Of a DNA stretch of 64,000 nt, positions 12,441 through 23,466 are shown piece after piece. The stretch comes from Symbiodinium natans (Eukaryota; Sar; Dinophyceae; Suessiales; Symbiodiniaceae): positions 124,001 to 188,000 of the forward strand of contig CAJNDS010002498.1 in assembly GCA_905221605.1 (NCBI GenBank), read 5' to 3'. The position numbers were made by a program, and so were the translations under genes. Each line of letters begins with the position of its first letter. Within the stretch, counting starts at the first letter, position 1. The notes under the pieces were generated by a model. That model ran no database searches and was not told where the DNA came from. It worked only from the letters and a program-made list of their open reading frames with translations.

Positions 12441-12867
12441 TGGTAAGCCCGAACGACTACCGGAATTAACTTCTTGCATTTCTTGTTTTTCTCACAGACA
12501 GGAAGAAGTTACGGAAATTAATGAATTGTGAATTTCTTTAATTTGTTTTCATTAATCTCGCAAGCCCGAACAGCTGCCGGAATTAGTTTCATGAATTTCA
12601 TTAATTTCTTTAATTTCTTTGATTTCTTTATTGTTTGAATTTCTGAAAACCTTTAATTTCTTTAACTCCCTCAATTTCTTGAATTTCTTTACTTTCTGTA
12701 ATTTCGTTTAATTAGTCTCGCAAGCCCGAACGGCTGCCTGAATTAATTTCTTTAATTTCTTTTTTATTTCTTTAATTTCTTTAATTTCTCACAGAGAGAC
12801 CCAGAAATTAAAGAAATTAAAGAAATTAATTGGGGGAGCCCACCCAACTCACGGGACTAATTTAAAC

Positions 12868-13230
12868 TAGAAGACGATTGGCCCGAAAGCATCGATTTGC
12901 GGTGCGTTGAGTCTATGCACTTGACTCTGTGCGCTCGAACTGTATGCACTTGGACAAGTGTATGCACTTAAGTGTATGCACTTATATGGTTGCATACTCA
13001 CTTGTATACTGCACTTGTATACTGGACGTGTATGCACTCGAACTGCATGGCACTCAAGTGTGTTGAGTTGAATGCCATGCACTTGTGGTCAACTCTATAC
13101 ACTTCATTGGCATTCAATAGATCTGAAGTAAACGGACTTGAACTGTATGAACTTCACTTGCATGCACCCGACTCGGCTGCGCACGTCCTGTCAACGCGAT
13201 GCTATGAAAGAAAAGACAAAAACATCTAAC
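12868..13230. repeat. Degenerate TGTATGCACTTG short tandem repeat
   Basis: About 300 bp in which TATGCACTT-type words of roughly 12 bp recur with heavy decay. Frames on both strands (71 and 85 codons) derive from the repeat. It separates the diverged edge of the hairpin satellite from the 42-bp satellite. The following 250 bp hold nothing recognisable. Confidence 0.65.
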
Positions 13231-13481
13231 GCGAGAGCCGTCAGCCATGAGCATCATCGGCAGTCGCTCTGAAGTCCAAGCTCACACTCCAGAGCGCCTT
13301 TCAAAGAAAAAAGGACAGAAGAGCGAGGTTGGCAAGAAGGCCTTGGAGCTTCAAAGAGCAGAGAAGCACAGTGAAATCTGACCGAAGTGAGTTTCGCACG
13401 CCGGGAATTAAATAACAATGAAATTTGCGATGTTTTCGCACGCTCGGCATTGGAGCACCATGTGATTTTGCGAAATCATTA

Positions 13482-14052
13482 ACCATGGTATTTGCGATGG
13501 TTTTGGAACCAGCGAATTCGGGGACCATGGTATTTGCCATGGTTTGGAACCAGCGAATTCGGGGACCATGGTATTTGCGATGCTTTTGGAGCCAGCGAAT
13601 TCGGGGACCATGGCATTTGCGATGCTTTTGGAAGCAGCGAATTCGGGGACCATGGTATTTGCGATGCTTTTGGAACCAGCGAATTCGGGGACCATGGTAT
13701 TTGCGATGGTTTTGGAAACAGCGAATTCGGGGACCATGGTATTTGCGATTCTTTTGGAAACAGCGAATTCGGGGACCATGGTATTTGCCATGGTTTGGAA
13801 CCAGCGAATTCGGGGACCATGGTATTTGCGATGCTTTTGGAACCAGCCACGGAAGCTCCTTGCGATGGTTTTGGAAACAGCGAATTCGGGGACCATGGTA
13901 TTTGCGATGCTTTTGGAAGCAGCGAATTCGGGGACCATGGTATGTGCCATGCGTTTGGAACCAGCGAATTCGGGGACCATGGTATTTGCGATGGTTTTGG
14001 AACCAGCCACGGAAGCTCCTTGCGATGGTTTTGGAAACAGCGAATTCGGGGC
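13482..14052. repeat. 42-bp EcoRI/NcoI-type satellite
   Basis: About 13 units of 40-42 bp, each with GCGAATTCGGGGACCATGG followed by TATTTGCGATG and TTTTGGAACCA. Two units instead carry GCCACGGAAGCTCCTTGCG. Because 42 is divisible by three, long frames with a 14-residue period open on both strands in several frames (for example repeating MVFAMLLEPANSGT). These look like consequences of the repeat, not proteins. The array is embedded in the hairpin satellite and joins it at about 14052. Confidence 0.9.
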
Positions 14053-15070
14053 TAGTCTCGCAAGCCCGAAGGGCTACCGGAATTTATTTCTTTAATTTCT
14101 TTAATTTCGCACAGAGAGGCCCATAAACTAAAGAAATTAAAGAAATTAAAGAAATTAATTGGGGGAGCCCCCCCGGCTCACGGGACTAATTTAAATAAAT
14201 TAAAGAAATTAATGAAATTAATGAAATTAAAGAAATTAATTAATTTCTTTAATTTCTTTAATTTCGCACAGAGAGGCCCAGAAATTAAAGAAATTAATGA
14301 AATTGATTAATTTATTTAATTTCTTTAATTTCTCACAGAGAGGCCCAGAAATTAAAGAAATTAAAGAAATTAATTAATTTCATTAATTTCTTTAATTTCT
14401 TTAATTTCTTTAATTTCTTTTAATTAGTCTCGCAAGCCCGAAGGGCTACAGGAATTAATTTCTTTAATTTCTTTAATTTCTCACAGAGAGGCCCAGAAAT
14501 TAAAGAAATTAAAGAAATTAATTGGGGCCCCCCCCCCGGCTCACGGGACTAATTAAAATAAATTAAAGAAATTAATGAAATTAATGAAATTAAAGAAATT
14601 AATTAATTTCTTTAATTTCTTTAATTTCGCACAGAGAGGCCCAGAAATTAAAGAAATTAATGAAATTAATTAATTTCTTTTTAATTTCTTTAATTTCTCA
14701 CAGGGAGGCCCAGAAATTAAAGAAATTAATGAAATTAATTAATTTCTTTAATTTCTTTAATTTCGCACAGAGAGGCCCAGAAATTAAAGAAATTAAAGAA
14801 ATTAATTAATTTCATTAATTTCATTAATTTCATTAATTTCTTTAATTTCTTTAATTTCATTAATTTCTTTTAATTAGTCTCGCAAGCCCGAAGGGCTACC
14901 GGAATTAATTTCTTTAATTTCTTTAATTTCTCACAGAGAGGCCCAGAAATTAAAGAAATTAAAGAAATTAATTGGGGGCCCCCTCCCGGCTCACGGGACT
15001 AATTAAAATAAATTAAATAAATTAATGAAATTAATGAAATTAAAGAAATTAATTAATTTCTTTAATTTCT

Positions 15071-15170
15071 NNNNNNNNNNNNNNNNNNNNNNNNNNNNNN
15101 NNNNNNNNNNNNNNNNNNNNNNNNNNNNNNNNNNNNNNNNNNNNNNNNNNNNNNNNNNNNNNNNNNNNNN
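15071..15170. other. Assembly gap (100 N)
   Basis: Exactly 100 undetermined bases within the hairpin satellite, probably a scaffold gap of unknown true length. The size of the array is therefore uncertain. Confidence 0.99.
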
Positions 15171-18100
15171 AGAAATTAATGAAATTAATGAAATTAAAGA
15201 AATTAATTGATTTCTTTAATTTCTTTAATTTCGCACAGAGAGGCCCAGAAATTAAAGAAATTAATGAAATTAATTAATTTCTTTAATTTCTTTCATTTCT
15301 CACAGAGAGGCCCCGAAATTAAAGAAATTAATGAAATTAATTAATTTCTTTAATTTCTTTAATTTTTCACAGAGAGGCCCAGAAATTAAAGAAATTAAAG
15401 AAATTAATTGGGGGGGCCCCCCCGGCTCACGGGACTAATTAAAATAAATTAAAGAAATTAATGAAATTAGAAATTAAAAAAATTAAAGAAATTAATTGGG
15501 GGAGCCCCCCCGGCTCACGGGACTAATTAAATAAATTAAAGAAATTAATGAAATTAAAGAAATTAATTAATTTCTTTAATTTCGCACAGAGAGGCCCAGA
15601 AATTAAAGAAATTAATGAAATTGATTAATTTATTTAATTTCTTTAATTTCTCACAGAGAGGCCCAGAAATTAAAGAAATTAAAGAAATTAATTAATTTCA
15701 TTAATTACTTTTAATTTCTTTAATTTCTTTTAATTAGTCTCGCAAGCCCGAAGGGCTACAGGAATTAATTTCTTTAATTTCTTTAATTTCTCACAGAGAG
15801 GCCCAGAAATTAAAGAAATTAAAGAAATTAATTGGGGGCCCCCTCCCGGCTCACGGGACTAATTAAAATAAATTAAAGAAATTAATGAAATTCATGAAAT
15901 TAAAGAAATTAATTAATTTCTTTAATTTCTTTAATTTCGCACAGAGAGGCCCAGAAATTTAAAGAAATTAATGAAATTAATTAATTTCTTTAATTTCTTT
16001 AATTTCTCACAGAGAGGCCCAGAAATTAAAGAAATTAATGAAATTAATTAATTTCTTTAATTTCTTTAATTTCTCACAGAGAGGCCCAGAAATTAAAGAA
16101 ATTAAAGAAATTAATTAATTTCATTAATTTCATTAATTTCTTTAATTTCTTTAATTTCTTTAATTAGTCTCGCAAGCCCGAAGGGCTACCGGAATTAATT
16201 TCTTTAATTTCATTAATTTCTCACAGAGAGGCACAGAAATTAAAGAAATTAAAGAAACTAATTGGGGTAGCCCCCCCGGCTCACGGGACTAATTAAAATA
16301 AATTAAAGAAATTAATGAAATTAATGAAATTAAAGAAATTAATTAATTTCTTTAATTTCTTTAATTTCGCACAGAGAGGCCCAGAAATTAAAGAAATTAA
16401 TGAATTTATTTAATTTCTTTAATTTCTCACGGAGAGGCCCAGAAATTAAAGAAATTAATGAAATTAATTAATTTCTTTAATTTCTTTAATTTCTCACAGA
16501 GAGGCCCAGAAATTAAAGAAATTAAAGAAATTAATTGGGGGGCCCCCCCCGGCTCACGGGACTAATTACAATAAATTAAAGAAATTAATGAAATTAATGA
16601 AATTAAAGAAATTAATTGATTTCTTTAATTTCTTTAATTTCGCACAGAGAGGCCCAGAAATTACAGAAATTAATGAAATTAATTAATTTCTTTAATTTCT
16701 TTAATTTCTCACAGAGAGGCCCCGAAATTAAAGAAATTAATGAAATTAATTAATTTCTTTAATTTCTTTAATTTTTCACAGAGAGGCCCAGAAATTAAAG
16801 AAATTAAAGAAATTAATTGGGGGGGCCCCCCCGGCTCACGGGACTAATTAAAATAAATTAAAGAAATTAATGAAATTAATGAAATTAAAGAAATTAATTA
16901 ATTTCTTTAATTTCTTTAATTTCGCACAGAGAGGCCCAGAAATTAAAGAAATTAATGAAATTAATTAATTTCTTTAATTTCTTTAATTTCTCACAGAGAG
17001 GCCCAGAAATTAAAGAAATTAATGAAATTAATTAATTTCTTTAATTTCTTTAATTTCTCACAGAGAGGCCCAGAAATTAAAGAAATTAAAGAAATTAATT
17101 AATTTCATTAATTTCTTTAATTTCTTTAATTTCATTAATTTCTTTTAATTAGTCTCGCAAGCCCGAAGGGCTACCGGAATTAATTTCTTTAATTTCTTTA
17201 ATTTCTTTAATTTCTCACAGAGAGGCCCAGAAATTAAAGAAATTAAAGAAATTAATTGGGGGGGGCCCCCCGGCTCACGGGACTAATTAAAATAAATTAA
17301 AGAAATTAATGAAATTAATGAAATTAACGAAATTAATTAATTTCTTTAATTTCGCACAGAGAGGCCCAGAAATTAAAGAAATTAATGAAATTATTTAATT
17401 TCTTTAATTTCTTTAATTTCTCACAGAGAGGCCCGGAAATTAAAGAAATTAATGAAATTAATTAATTTCTTTAATTTCTTTAATTTCTCACAGAGAGGCC
17501 CAGAAATTAAAGAAATTAAAGAAATTAATTAATTTCATTAATTTCTTTAATTTCTTTAATTTCTTTAATTAATTAGTCTCGCAAGCCCGAAGGGCTACCT
17601 GAATTAATTTCTTTAATTTCTTTAATTTCTCACAGAGAGGCCCAGAAATTAAAGAAATTAAAGAAATTAATTGGGGTAGCCCCCCCGGCTCACGGGACTA
17701 ATTAAAATAAATTAAAGAAATTAATGAAATTAAAGAAATTAATTAATTTCTTTAATTTCTTTAATTTCTTTAATTTCGCACAGAGAGGCCCAGAAATTAA
17801 AGAAATTAATGAAATTAATTAATTTCTTTAATTTCTTTAATTTCTCACAGGGAGGCCCAGAAATTAAAGAAATTAATGAAATTAATTAATTTCTTTAATT
17901 TCTTTAATTTCTCACAGAGAGGCCCAGAAATTAAAGAAATTAAAGAAATTAATTAATTTCATTAATTTCTTTAATTTCTTTAATTTCTTTAATTTCTTTT
18001 AATTAGTCTCGCAAGCCCGAAGGGCTACCGGAATTAATTTCTTTAATTTCTTTAATTTCTCACAGAGAGGCCCAGAAATTAAAGAAATTAAAGAAATTAA

Positions 18101-18320
18101 TTGGGGGAGCCCCCCCGGCTCACGGGACTAATTAAAATAAATTAAAGAAATTAATGAAATTAAAGAAATTAATTAATTTCATTAATTTCTTTAATTTCGC
18201 ACAGAGAGGCCCAGAAATTAAAGAAATTAATGAAATTAATTAATTTCTTTAATTTCATTTATTTCCCTAAGAGAGCCCCAGAAATTAAAGAAATTAAAGA
18301 AATTAATAGGTAAATAAATT

Positions 18321-18893
18321 AAATTCCTCATACAAGTGATATACGTGAAATGGACCCAAAAGGTCCCTCTCACATACATATATACATATATACATATATA
18401 TATATAAGTGATACGTCCCCAGGACCACCATTCTTCTTCCACTCCCTCAGTTTCTGGGCTCCACAATGGCCAACCACGACACCTGGAGTGCTCAAACAAG
18501 AGAAGCCAACATCCTGCAGGCGATTGCAACTTGAACCCCAAGAGAAGAACCCCAAACACTACCTAGGGTTCAGGGTCTATCTAGGGTTTAAGGTTTATAA
18601 GGTTTAGGGTTGAGGGTTTAGGGCTTAACCCCAACCCTGAAAAAAAAAACCCTCAGAGCATCCCTTGGGGCCCTCTGGGGGCCCCAAAAAAGGCCCCTAG
18701 CCCAAACTTTTGAGGGCCGGGCAGATCCATTCGAACTCCAGGGCTGCGGGGTCCTCAGCGGAGCCGCTGGGCGCCGACGCGAAGTGGGCCTTGCGCTTAG
18801 ATGGGTGTGTAGATGGGTTTAGGGTTTAGGGTTTAGGGTTTAGGGTTTAGGGTTTAGGGTTTAGGGTTTAGGGTTTAGGGTTTAGATGGGTTG
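18321..18893. repeat. AT microsatellite and two TTTAGGG blocks
   Basis: A CATATA run lies at 18373-18412. A degenerate TTTAGGG block lies at about 18561-18628 and a clean one at 18817-18888. The sequence between them has no recognisable gene. Confidence 0.8.
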
Positions 18894-20283
18894 AGATGGA
18901 CCGAAGCCGGGTTGTGGAGCTTGGGATCTGACCTTTTTGAACATCTTACAGGCCTTGAACGAAGAAGAAGCTAAAATCCTACTTTCACCTCCCCCCAACC
19001 TCCCAGTACTCCTGGCTGCCATAGTCGGGCGGCTCACCTCACGCTGGAGAAAGCCCTGCCCGCTCTTTATGATCTGATGTAGATGTGTCAGAATGCATTT
19101 TCCGGGGGCAGCGGCACTGGTAGTCATCCCAGGCATCATCGGCCATGAGCCGGCCTGGGAAGATCAGTGTCAGGCAGCAGGCATCATGAACAAGCTTTCA
19201 GGCATCATGAACGTGACCACCGGCTAAGAAGGGTATGGAGGCCCACGATTCTGCGGAGCTCCTAAAATTAGGCTGCGATCCGTATTGCTTAGGGTTCCCC
19301 CGGGGGGAATGCGGGTCCGGGACCCCTGCCTCAAGCTTCCAGCTTCAATTCCCAAACCTTTCTGGACCATCCATTTTAGTGAACAACTCATCTAGTCCAC
19401 CCGCGGTGCAGGGATTTCTTACATCTTACATTGAAGGTCAACGGCATCCTCGCCCAATGTTCCGCGAAGGTCTCCTTCGCTTGGTCCCCGGAGTGCCCAC
19501 CCCAAGAAAACCGGCAAAGAGCCCCACAGAAGATCCCTGGGGGCTACATGCCAGCCTCGTCAGAAGCCGCCAGCCCCATCTCCGCGGCCATGTGCAGAAG
19601 TGGGTTCCAAGGGCTTGAACGGCTCCCTTTTGGAATGCTGCCACGCGTAACTTCATAAGACGCGCGGCCATGTTCCACACGTGCCAGTCTCAACTCCTAA
19701 CGTGGGACATCCCCTTCTGTAAACGATACTGGAAGCAGGTGGACGGGCAGACATGGAGTGCATGAAGAGCAAGAAATTTGCACTGGCGACTTTGGGCGCA
19801 CATGCGCTCCTTGTGGAACTTCTGGGCATACGTGGAACTCCTGCCTCCGCCTCCTCGTGAAGGGTTCGTTTGCCGCGGCTCTCCATGATGAACTCTTCGA
19901 CGACGCCACTGTGCAGGTTCAGGCGCAGCAAGAGCATGGGGTCAAACTATGCAGACACAGGCATAAACAGGGCCCGCCGTCCACACAAGAACAAAGCATA
20001 ACAAACCCCCGAAGAAAAATCGTGGCCACCTTGTCATGTCCATGGAGATGAGCTACATATACGAGAACCAACATCGTTCTCGTGTTGCCTGATGGCACGA
20101 ACATCGCTTGTTCATGCCTGACGGGGCCTTCAAGCGCAGTATTTTTAAACGTTTGTTGGGCAAGCTTGCGGTGTTCAGGGTATCGTCACATTGCTGCATG
20201 GCAGTTCAGGGTTCCGCTAGAATTCATGTGTTACGAAGACACCCCAATTTTGATCCCGACTCCCACGCAACTCTCGGCCCCTT
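18894..20283. other. Unannotated stretch
   Basis: Overlapping frames of 60-127 codons on both strands (longest 19235-19618, plus) with no recognisable domain. A multi-exon gene cannot be excluded. Confidence 0.35.
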
Positions 20284-20680
20284 CCCTAAACCCTAAACCC
20301 TAAACCCTACACCCTGAACCCTGAACCCTAAACCCTAGGGGTACCCTAAGCCCTAAGCCCTAAACCCTAAGCCCTAAGCCCTAAACCCTAAACCCTAAAC
20401 CCTAAACCCTAACCCCAAACCCTAACCCCTAAACCCTACACCCCAAACCCTAAACCCTAAACCCTAAACCCTAAACCCTAAACCCCAAACCCCAAACCCC
20501 AAACCCCAAACCCCAAACCCCAAACCCCAAACCCCAAACCCCAAACCCCAAACCCCAAACCCCAAACCCCTAACCCTAAACCCCAAACCCTAAACCCTAA
20601 ACCCTAAACCCCAAACCCTAAACCCTAAACCCTAAACCCTAAACCCTAAACCCTAAACCCTAAACCCAACCCTACACCCA
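20284..20680. repeat. CCCTAAA array with a pure CCCCAAA core
   Basis: About 400 bp with the C-rich strand on plus. The outer parts are CCCTAAA with CCCTAAG variants. About 20482-20570 is a homogeneous run of roughly 13 CCCCAAA heptamers. The sharp change of unit indicates local amplification of a variant repeat after the block formed. Confidence 0.9.
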
Positions 20681-20808
20681 AAAACCTGCAACACAGAGGG
20701 ACCCGTAACCCCGTGTTGCATCCCCGAGGCGCCTGAGACGTCGGACGTGCGCCGCCAGCTCCGCGGGCTTGGCTTCCCGTGGCAAGAAGAGCCTCCACAA
20801 TAATCTGG

Positions 20809-21010
20809 CTGGTTCTTAGTAGGTAGAGGTTTAGGGTTTAGGGTTTAAGGTTTAGGGTTTTGGGTTTAGGGTTTAGGGTTTAGGGTTTTGGGTTTTGGGT
20901 TTTGGGTTTTGGGGTTTAGGGTTTAGGGAATGAAGGGATGAGGTACGCTATATAATCCCTTAAAGGGTATATATAGGGCCCTGATTGCATCATTCCCTAC
21001 TAAGAACCAG
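20809..21010. mobile_element. MITE-like element family B, copy 1, split by a TTTAGGG block
   Basis: The ends are the 15-bp inverted repeats CTGGTTCTTAGTAGG (20809-20823) and CCTACTAAGAACCAG (20996-21010). The core (GAGGTACGCTATATAATCCC onward) is shared with copy 2 at 26601-26664. A TTTAGGG block (about 20824-20925) interrupts the left arm between TTAGTAGG and GGAATGA. Copy 2 has no such block at the corresponding point. Confidence 0.65.
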
Positions 21011-21396
21011 GGGGGTCATGCCCAAACATCCCGAGAACGCACTCGCAAAAAGACCTACGCTGAAGCTGATCCTAGAATCCTGAAACCAAGCGCGCAAGTT
21101 GCAAAAGAAGGCGAGCAGACGCATTTTGAAACACGCGAAGTCTGCTTGAGATCTGTTTCGTAGTGCTGTGCACCGTCTCTGCAGTTCGCACGTGCATACC
21201 TCAAACCAAACCCACGGACAAGCATCAGTAGTGGGTCCTACCCTTGTCATGTATGAAGAGTGGGTTTGGGCTTGGGGCATTTTGGCAAGGATTCAAAAAT
21301 TTTACAACGTCGAGGTGCCTCCCACGCGTCAAGCAATCGTGTGGCTTGACCGAGTGGCCCCCAACCTGTTCCTCTTGATACATCTTGCTCTCAATC
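21011..21396. other. 3' flank of the surface-protein gene
   Basis: No convincing gene. The frames seen (96-123 codons) overlap each other and the end of the downstream minus-strand gene. A poly(A) signal cannot be assigned, since dinoflagellates do not use a clear one. Confidence 0.35.
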
Positions 21397-22674
21397 TCAA
21401 AATCGAGCTGCTGACCCCAGCAGTGCAGCCGAAGCCAACATGTGCAATGACCATAAAGGCATGCCGTGGGCATTGCTAACTGGCTGGTTGCCGCTATCGC
21501 TTGTAGTGCTGCTACCACCTGTTCCGCTATCACTTGTAGTGCTGCTACCACCTGTTCCGCTGTCACCGGTAGTGCTACTGCCATCTTCGGTGTCATCCTC
21601 GAACTCCGAGTAGCTCAAGAGCGGGTCGTAGATCAGGGTGTCATTTGCCGTGAAGTTGGCCCGCGGGAACTCAAGCACCAGGGTTGTCGTGCGCCTGCTG
21701 GCGCCCGAGGTACCAGGAGGCGGATCGATGGTGAGGACGGGATTCTTGGGCAATGTGTACTGTGTGATTGTCCCATCCTGAGATTGGATCATGTACGTGT
21801 TGAGCACTGACAAGTAAACGCCTCCCAAGTCCTCAACGGCACCATTCTCACAGGAGCCACCCGTGCAACCCGTGAGCCTCCTTGAGGAATTGGAGCTCGA
21901 GTTGGTGCCCGAACTGTTTGAGTCAGGCAGTGTGGTGGTGGTGGTGGTGGTGGGGGTGGTGGTCGGGGACAGTGTGACGACCTCTGTGGTGGTGTCGTTC
22001 GAAGACGTGTCTGATGACTCGGTGACTTCATTGATCATCTCAATCGTCAGACGAACCGAATCACCTACTCCATCCGCTGACTTGCAATTGTCAGCGCACC
22101 AATTCCACTGGCTCATCTTCACGTTGAACTTCACTGTCCCTTGGGAAATGGTGGGATGAATGTACGTGCCGTCGGGGTTTTGAAACTGCAAGATCGCATC
22201 CTCCATGAAGATGATGGATTCGATCTCAAGCTTGGAGTCTGTGTCCGGGTTCCCACTACCGAGATAGCTGGTGAAGGACACAGTTGTCACGTTGTAGTCT
22301 TTGGGCGAGTGACCGGTCGGACTGTCCGGCACCAGCCCATCAGCTCCCGCCGTGTCCTTCTGAACCCCGGCGATGGTGCTAGCCATCGGATTTCCGAAGG
22401 TGAAGTCTTGGGTGGCGAAGCTGTTGAAGGAATGCTTGGCATTCCCGCCACCTCCCAGCACCGTGCCATCCGCCGCGAGCTCCTGCAAGCTCGCCATTTG
22501 GATCTGCACGCGGTCAGGGGCTGATCCCACAGGTTCAGTCGTGGCGAAGGTCATCTTGCCACTCTGGCCCTGGATCTTCATGAAGATGCCGCCGCCACTG
22601 ATGCTTTGATCTCCAAGCACCGAGGGTCCGAAAGTCAGGACCGCAGCAATCCATAGTTGCAAGGTCCGCAGCAT
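21397..22674 (-). CDS. Secreted, probably membrane-anchored SAARP-like protein
   Basis: Encodes 425 residues in one exon from the first ATG (22674); upstream in-frame codons lack an ATG. Residues 1-22 form a signal peptide ending near SVLGD. Residues 25-215 contain GGIFMKIQG, then KHSFNSFATQDFTF (near residue 80), then GTVKFNVKMSQWNWC. This order and wording resemble the conserved domain of coral skeletal aspartic acid-rich matrix proteins (SAARPs). That match is from memory of the family and is an inference. A Thr/Ser/Asn-rich stalk with a run of seven Thr follows, then a second Cys-containing segment, then 12-residue repeats (GGSSTTSDSGT type). The C-terminus ends in a hydrophobic segment after HGMPLWSLH, like a GPI-attachment signal or a single membrane anchor. 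Many N-glycosylation sequons are present. Likely role: extracellular glycoprotein of the cell surface or theca; function unknown. Confidence 0.75.
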   Translation of the reverse strand: MLRTLQLWIAAVLTFGPSVLGDQSISGGGIFMKIQGQSGKMTFATTEPVGSAPDRVQIQMASLQELAADGTVLGGGGNAKHSFNSFATQDFTFGNPMASTIAGVQKDTAGADGLVPDSPTGHSPKDYNVTTVSFTSYLGSGNPDTDSKLEIESIIFMEDAILQFQNPDGTYIHPTISQGTVKFNVKMSQWNWCADNCKSADGVGDSVRLTIEMINEVTESSDTSSNDTTTEVVTLSPTTTPTTTTTTTLPDSNSSGTNSSSNSSRRLTGCTGGSCENGAVEDLGGVYLSVLNTYMIQSQDGTITQYTLPKNPVLTIDPPPGTSGASRRTTTLVLEFPRANFTANDTLIYDPLLSYSEFEDDTEDGSSTTGDSGTGGSSTTSDSGTGGSSTTSDSGNQPVSNAHGMPLWSLHMLASAALLGSAARF

Positions 22675-23334
22675 GTTAATGCCGGTAGGCTTCTGCAAAA
22701 GGAATCGAGACGCCTTGGTCCGATCTTTGAAAAGGTTGACAAACACGGTCTGAGCCCATATGAGCCCCGCATTGTCTCACCAAGGTTTTCACTGATACCT
22801 GCCACGAGAGAAGCAGCACCGAGATTGCGCAGTGTGGTTACCCAGCAAAAAGTTGACCCCAAACATCTAATGGGATTCTTGTTTTACGGCTGCTGGGCCC
22901 AAACTCCAGGTGCTTGGTGACACTTTGAGGCTAAGAGCACTACAAACCTCTATCCAGCCCAAAACCGCTGCACAGCGGGATGATCCACAAAATAGGGTCC
23001 TCGTTTTGTAAACCCAGATTGTTAAAAAGCCCTCAGGCGCTCTGAGGCTCCGACAACCGCAGATCTGACTCACCGGCGCCCTCGCCTGAGCAGCTCGGTA
23101 GGCGTACGCGGCGGTGCCCGTCATGACCGTCGTCATGGGGTGGCCAAACAGGATGTGGGTTTAGGGGGCCTTGGTGGGGTTTTGGGGTTTTAGAATTTAA
23201 GGATTTGTGCGGCTGGTGGTTTGCGGGATAGGGGGCTTAGGTCGCGCCTGGCTTTGCCAAACAGCGGATGAACCGGCGCCTCTATCAGCGAATCAGGCAT
23301 GGAAAACAGACAGAGGTACAGACAGAGGTACAAG
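22675..23334. other. Upstream region of the surface-protein gene
   Basis: No other gene recognised. The in-frame extension upstream of the ATG runs 24 codons to a GTG. No spliced-leader relic (TTTTGGCTCAAG) is seen here. Confidence 0.35.
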
Positions 23335-23466
23335 ACATATACATATATATATATATGCAGATATATAGAAATGTGTTTAAATATGTATACATATATAGAT
23401 ACATATACTTCTATACATGTATGTATAGATATACGCATATATATATATCTACATATATATATATAC
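23335..23466. repeat. TA/CATA microsatellite
   Basis: About 130 bp of ATACATATA-type repeat. The Tyr/Ile-rich frames overlapping it on both strands are repeat-derived. Confidence 0.85.

Larger units (their letters stand above)
12447..18320. repeat. Hairpin satellite of GAAATTAAA/TTTAATTTC units
   Basis: About 5.8 kb of alternating TTTAATTTC and GAAATTAAA runs that fold back on one another. Three conserved loop or joint sequences recur: CACAGAGAGGCCC (hairpin apex), AGTCTCGCAAGCCCGAAGGG (left arm base) and CCCGGCTCACGGGACT (right arm base). The left-base motif recurs at about 14053, 14427, 14876, 15736, 16165, 17153, 17575 and 18005, giving higher-order units of about 420-450 bp. One clean hairpin is 17999-18135, with 62-nt arms around the 13-nt apex. 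Units at 12447-12860 are more diverged, as at an array edge. A 42-bp satellite and an N gap lie inside. Confidence 0.9.

Noticed and set aside
13408-14126. Repetitive proteins on both strands (up to 233 codons)
   Set aside because: The 42-bp unit is divisible by three and stop-free in several frames on both strands, so open frames are expected without coding.
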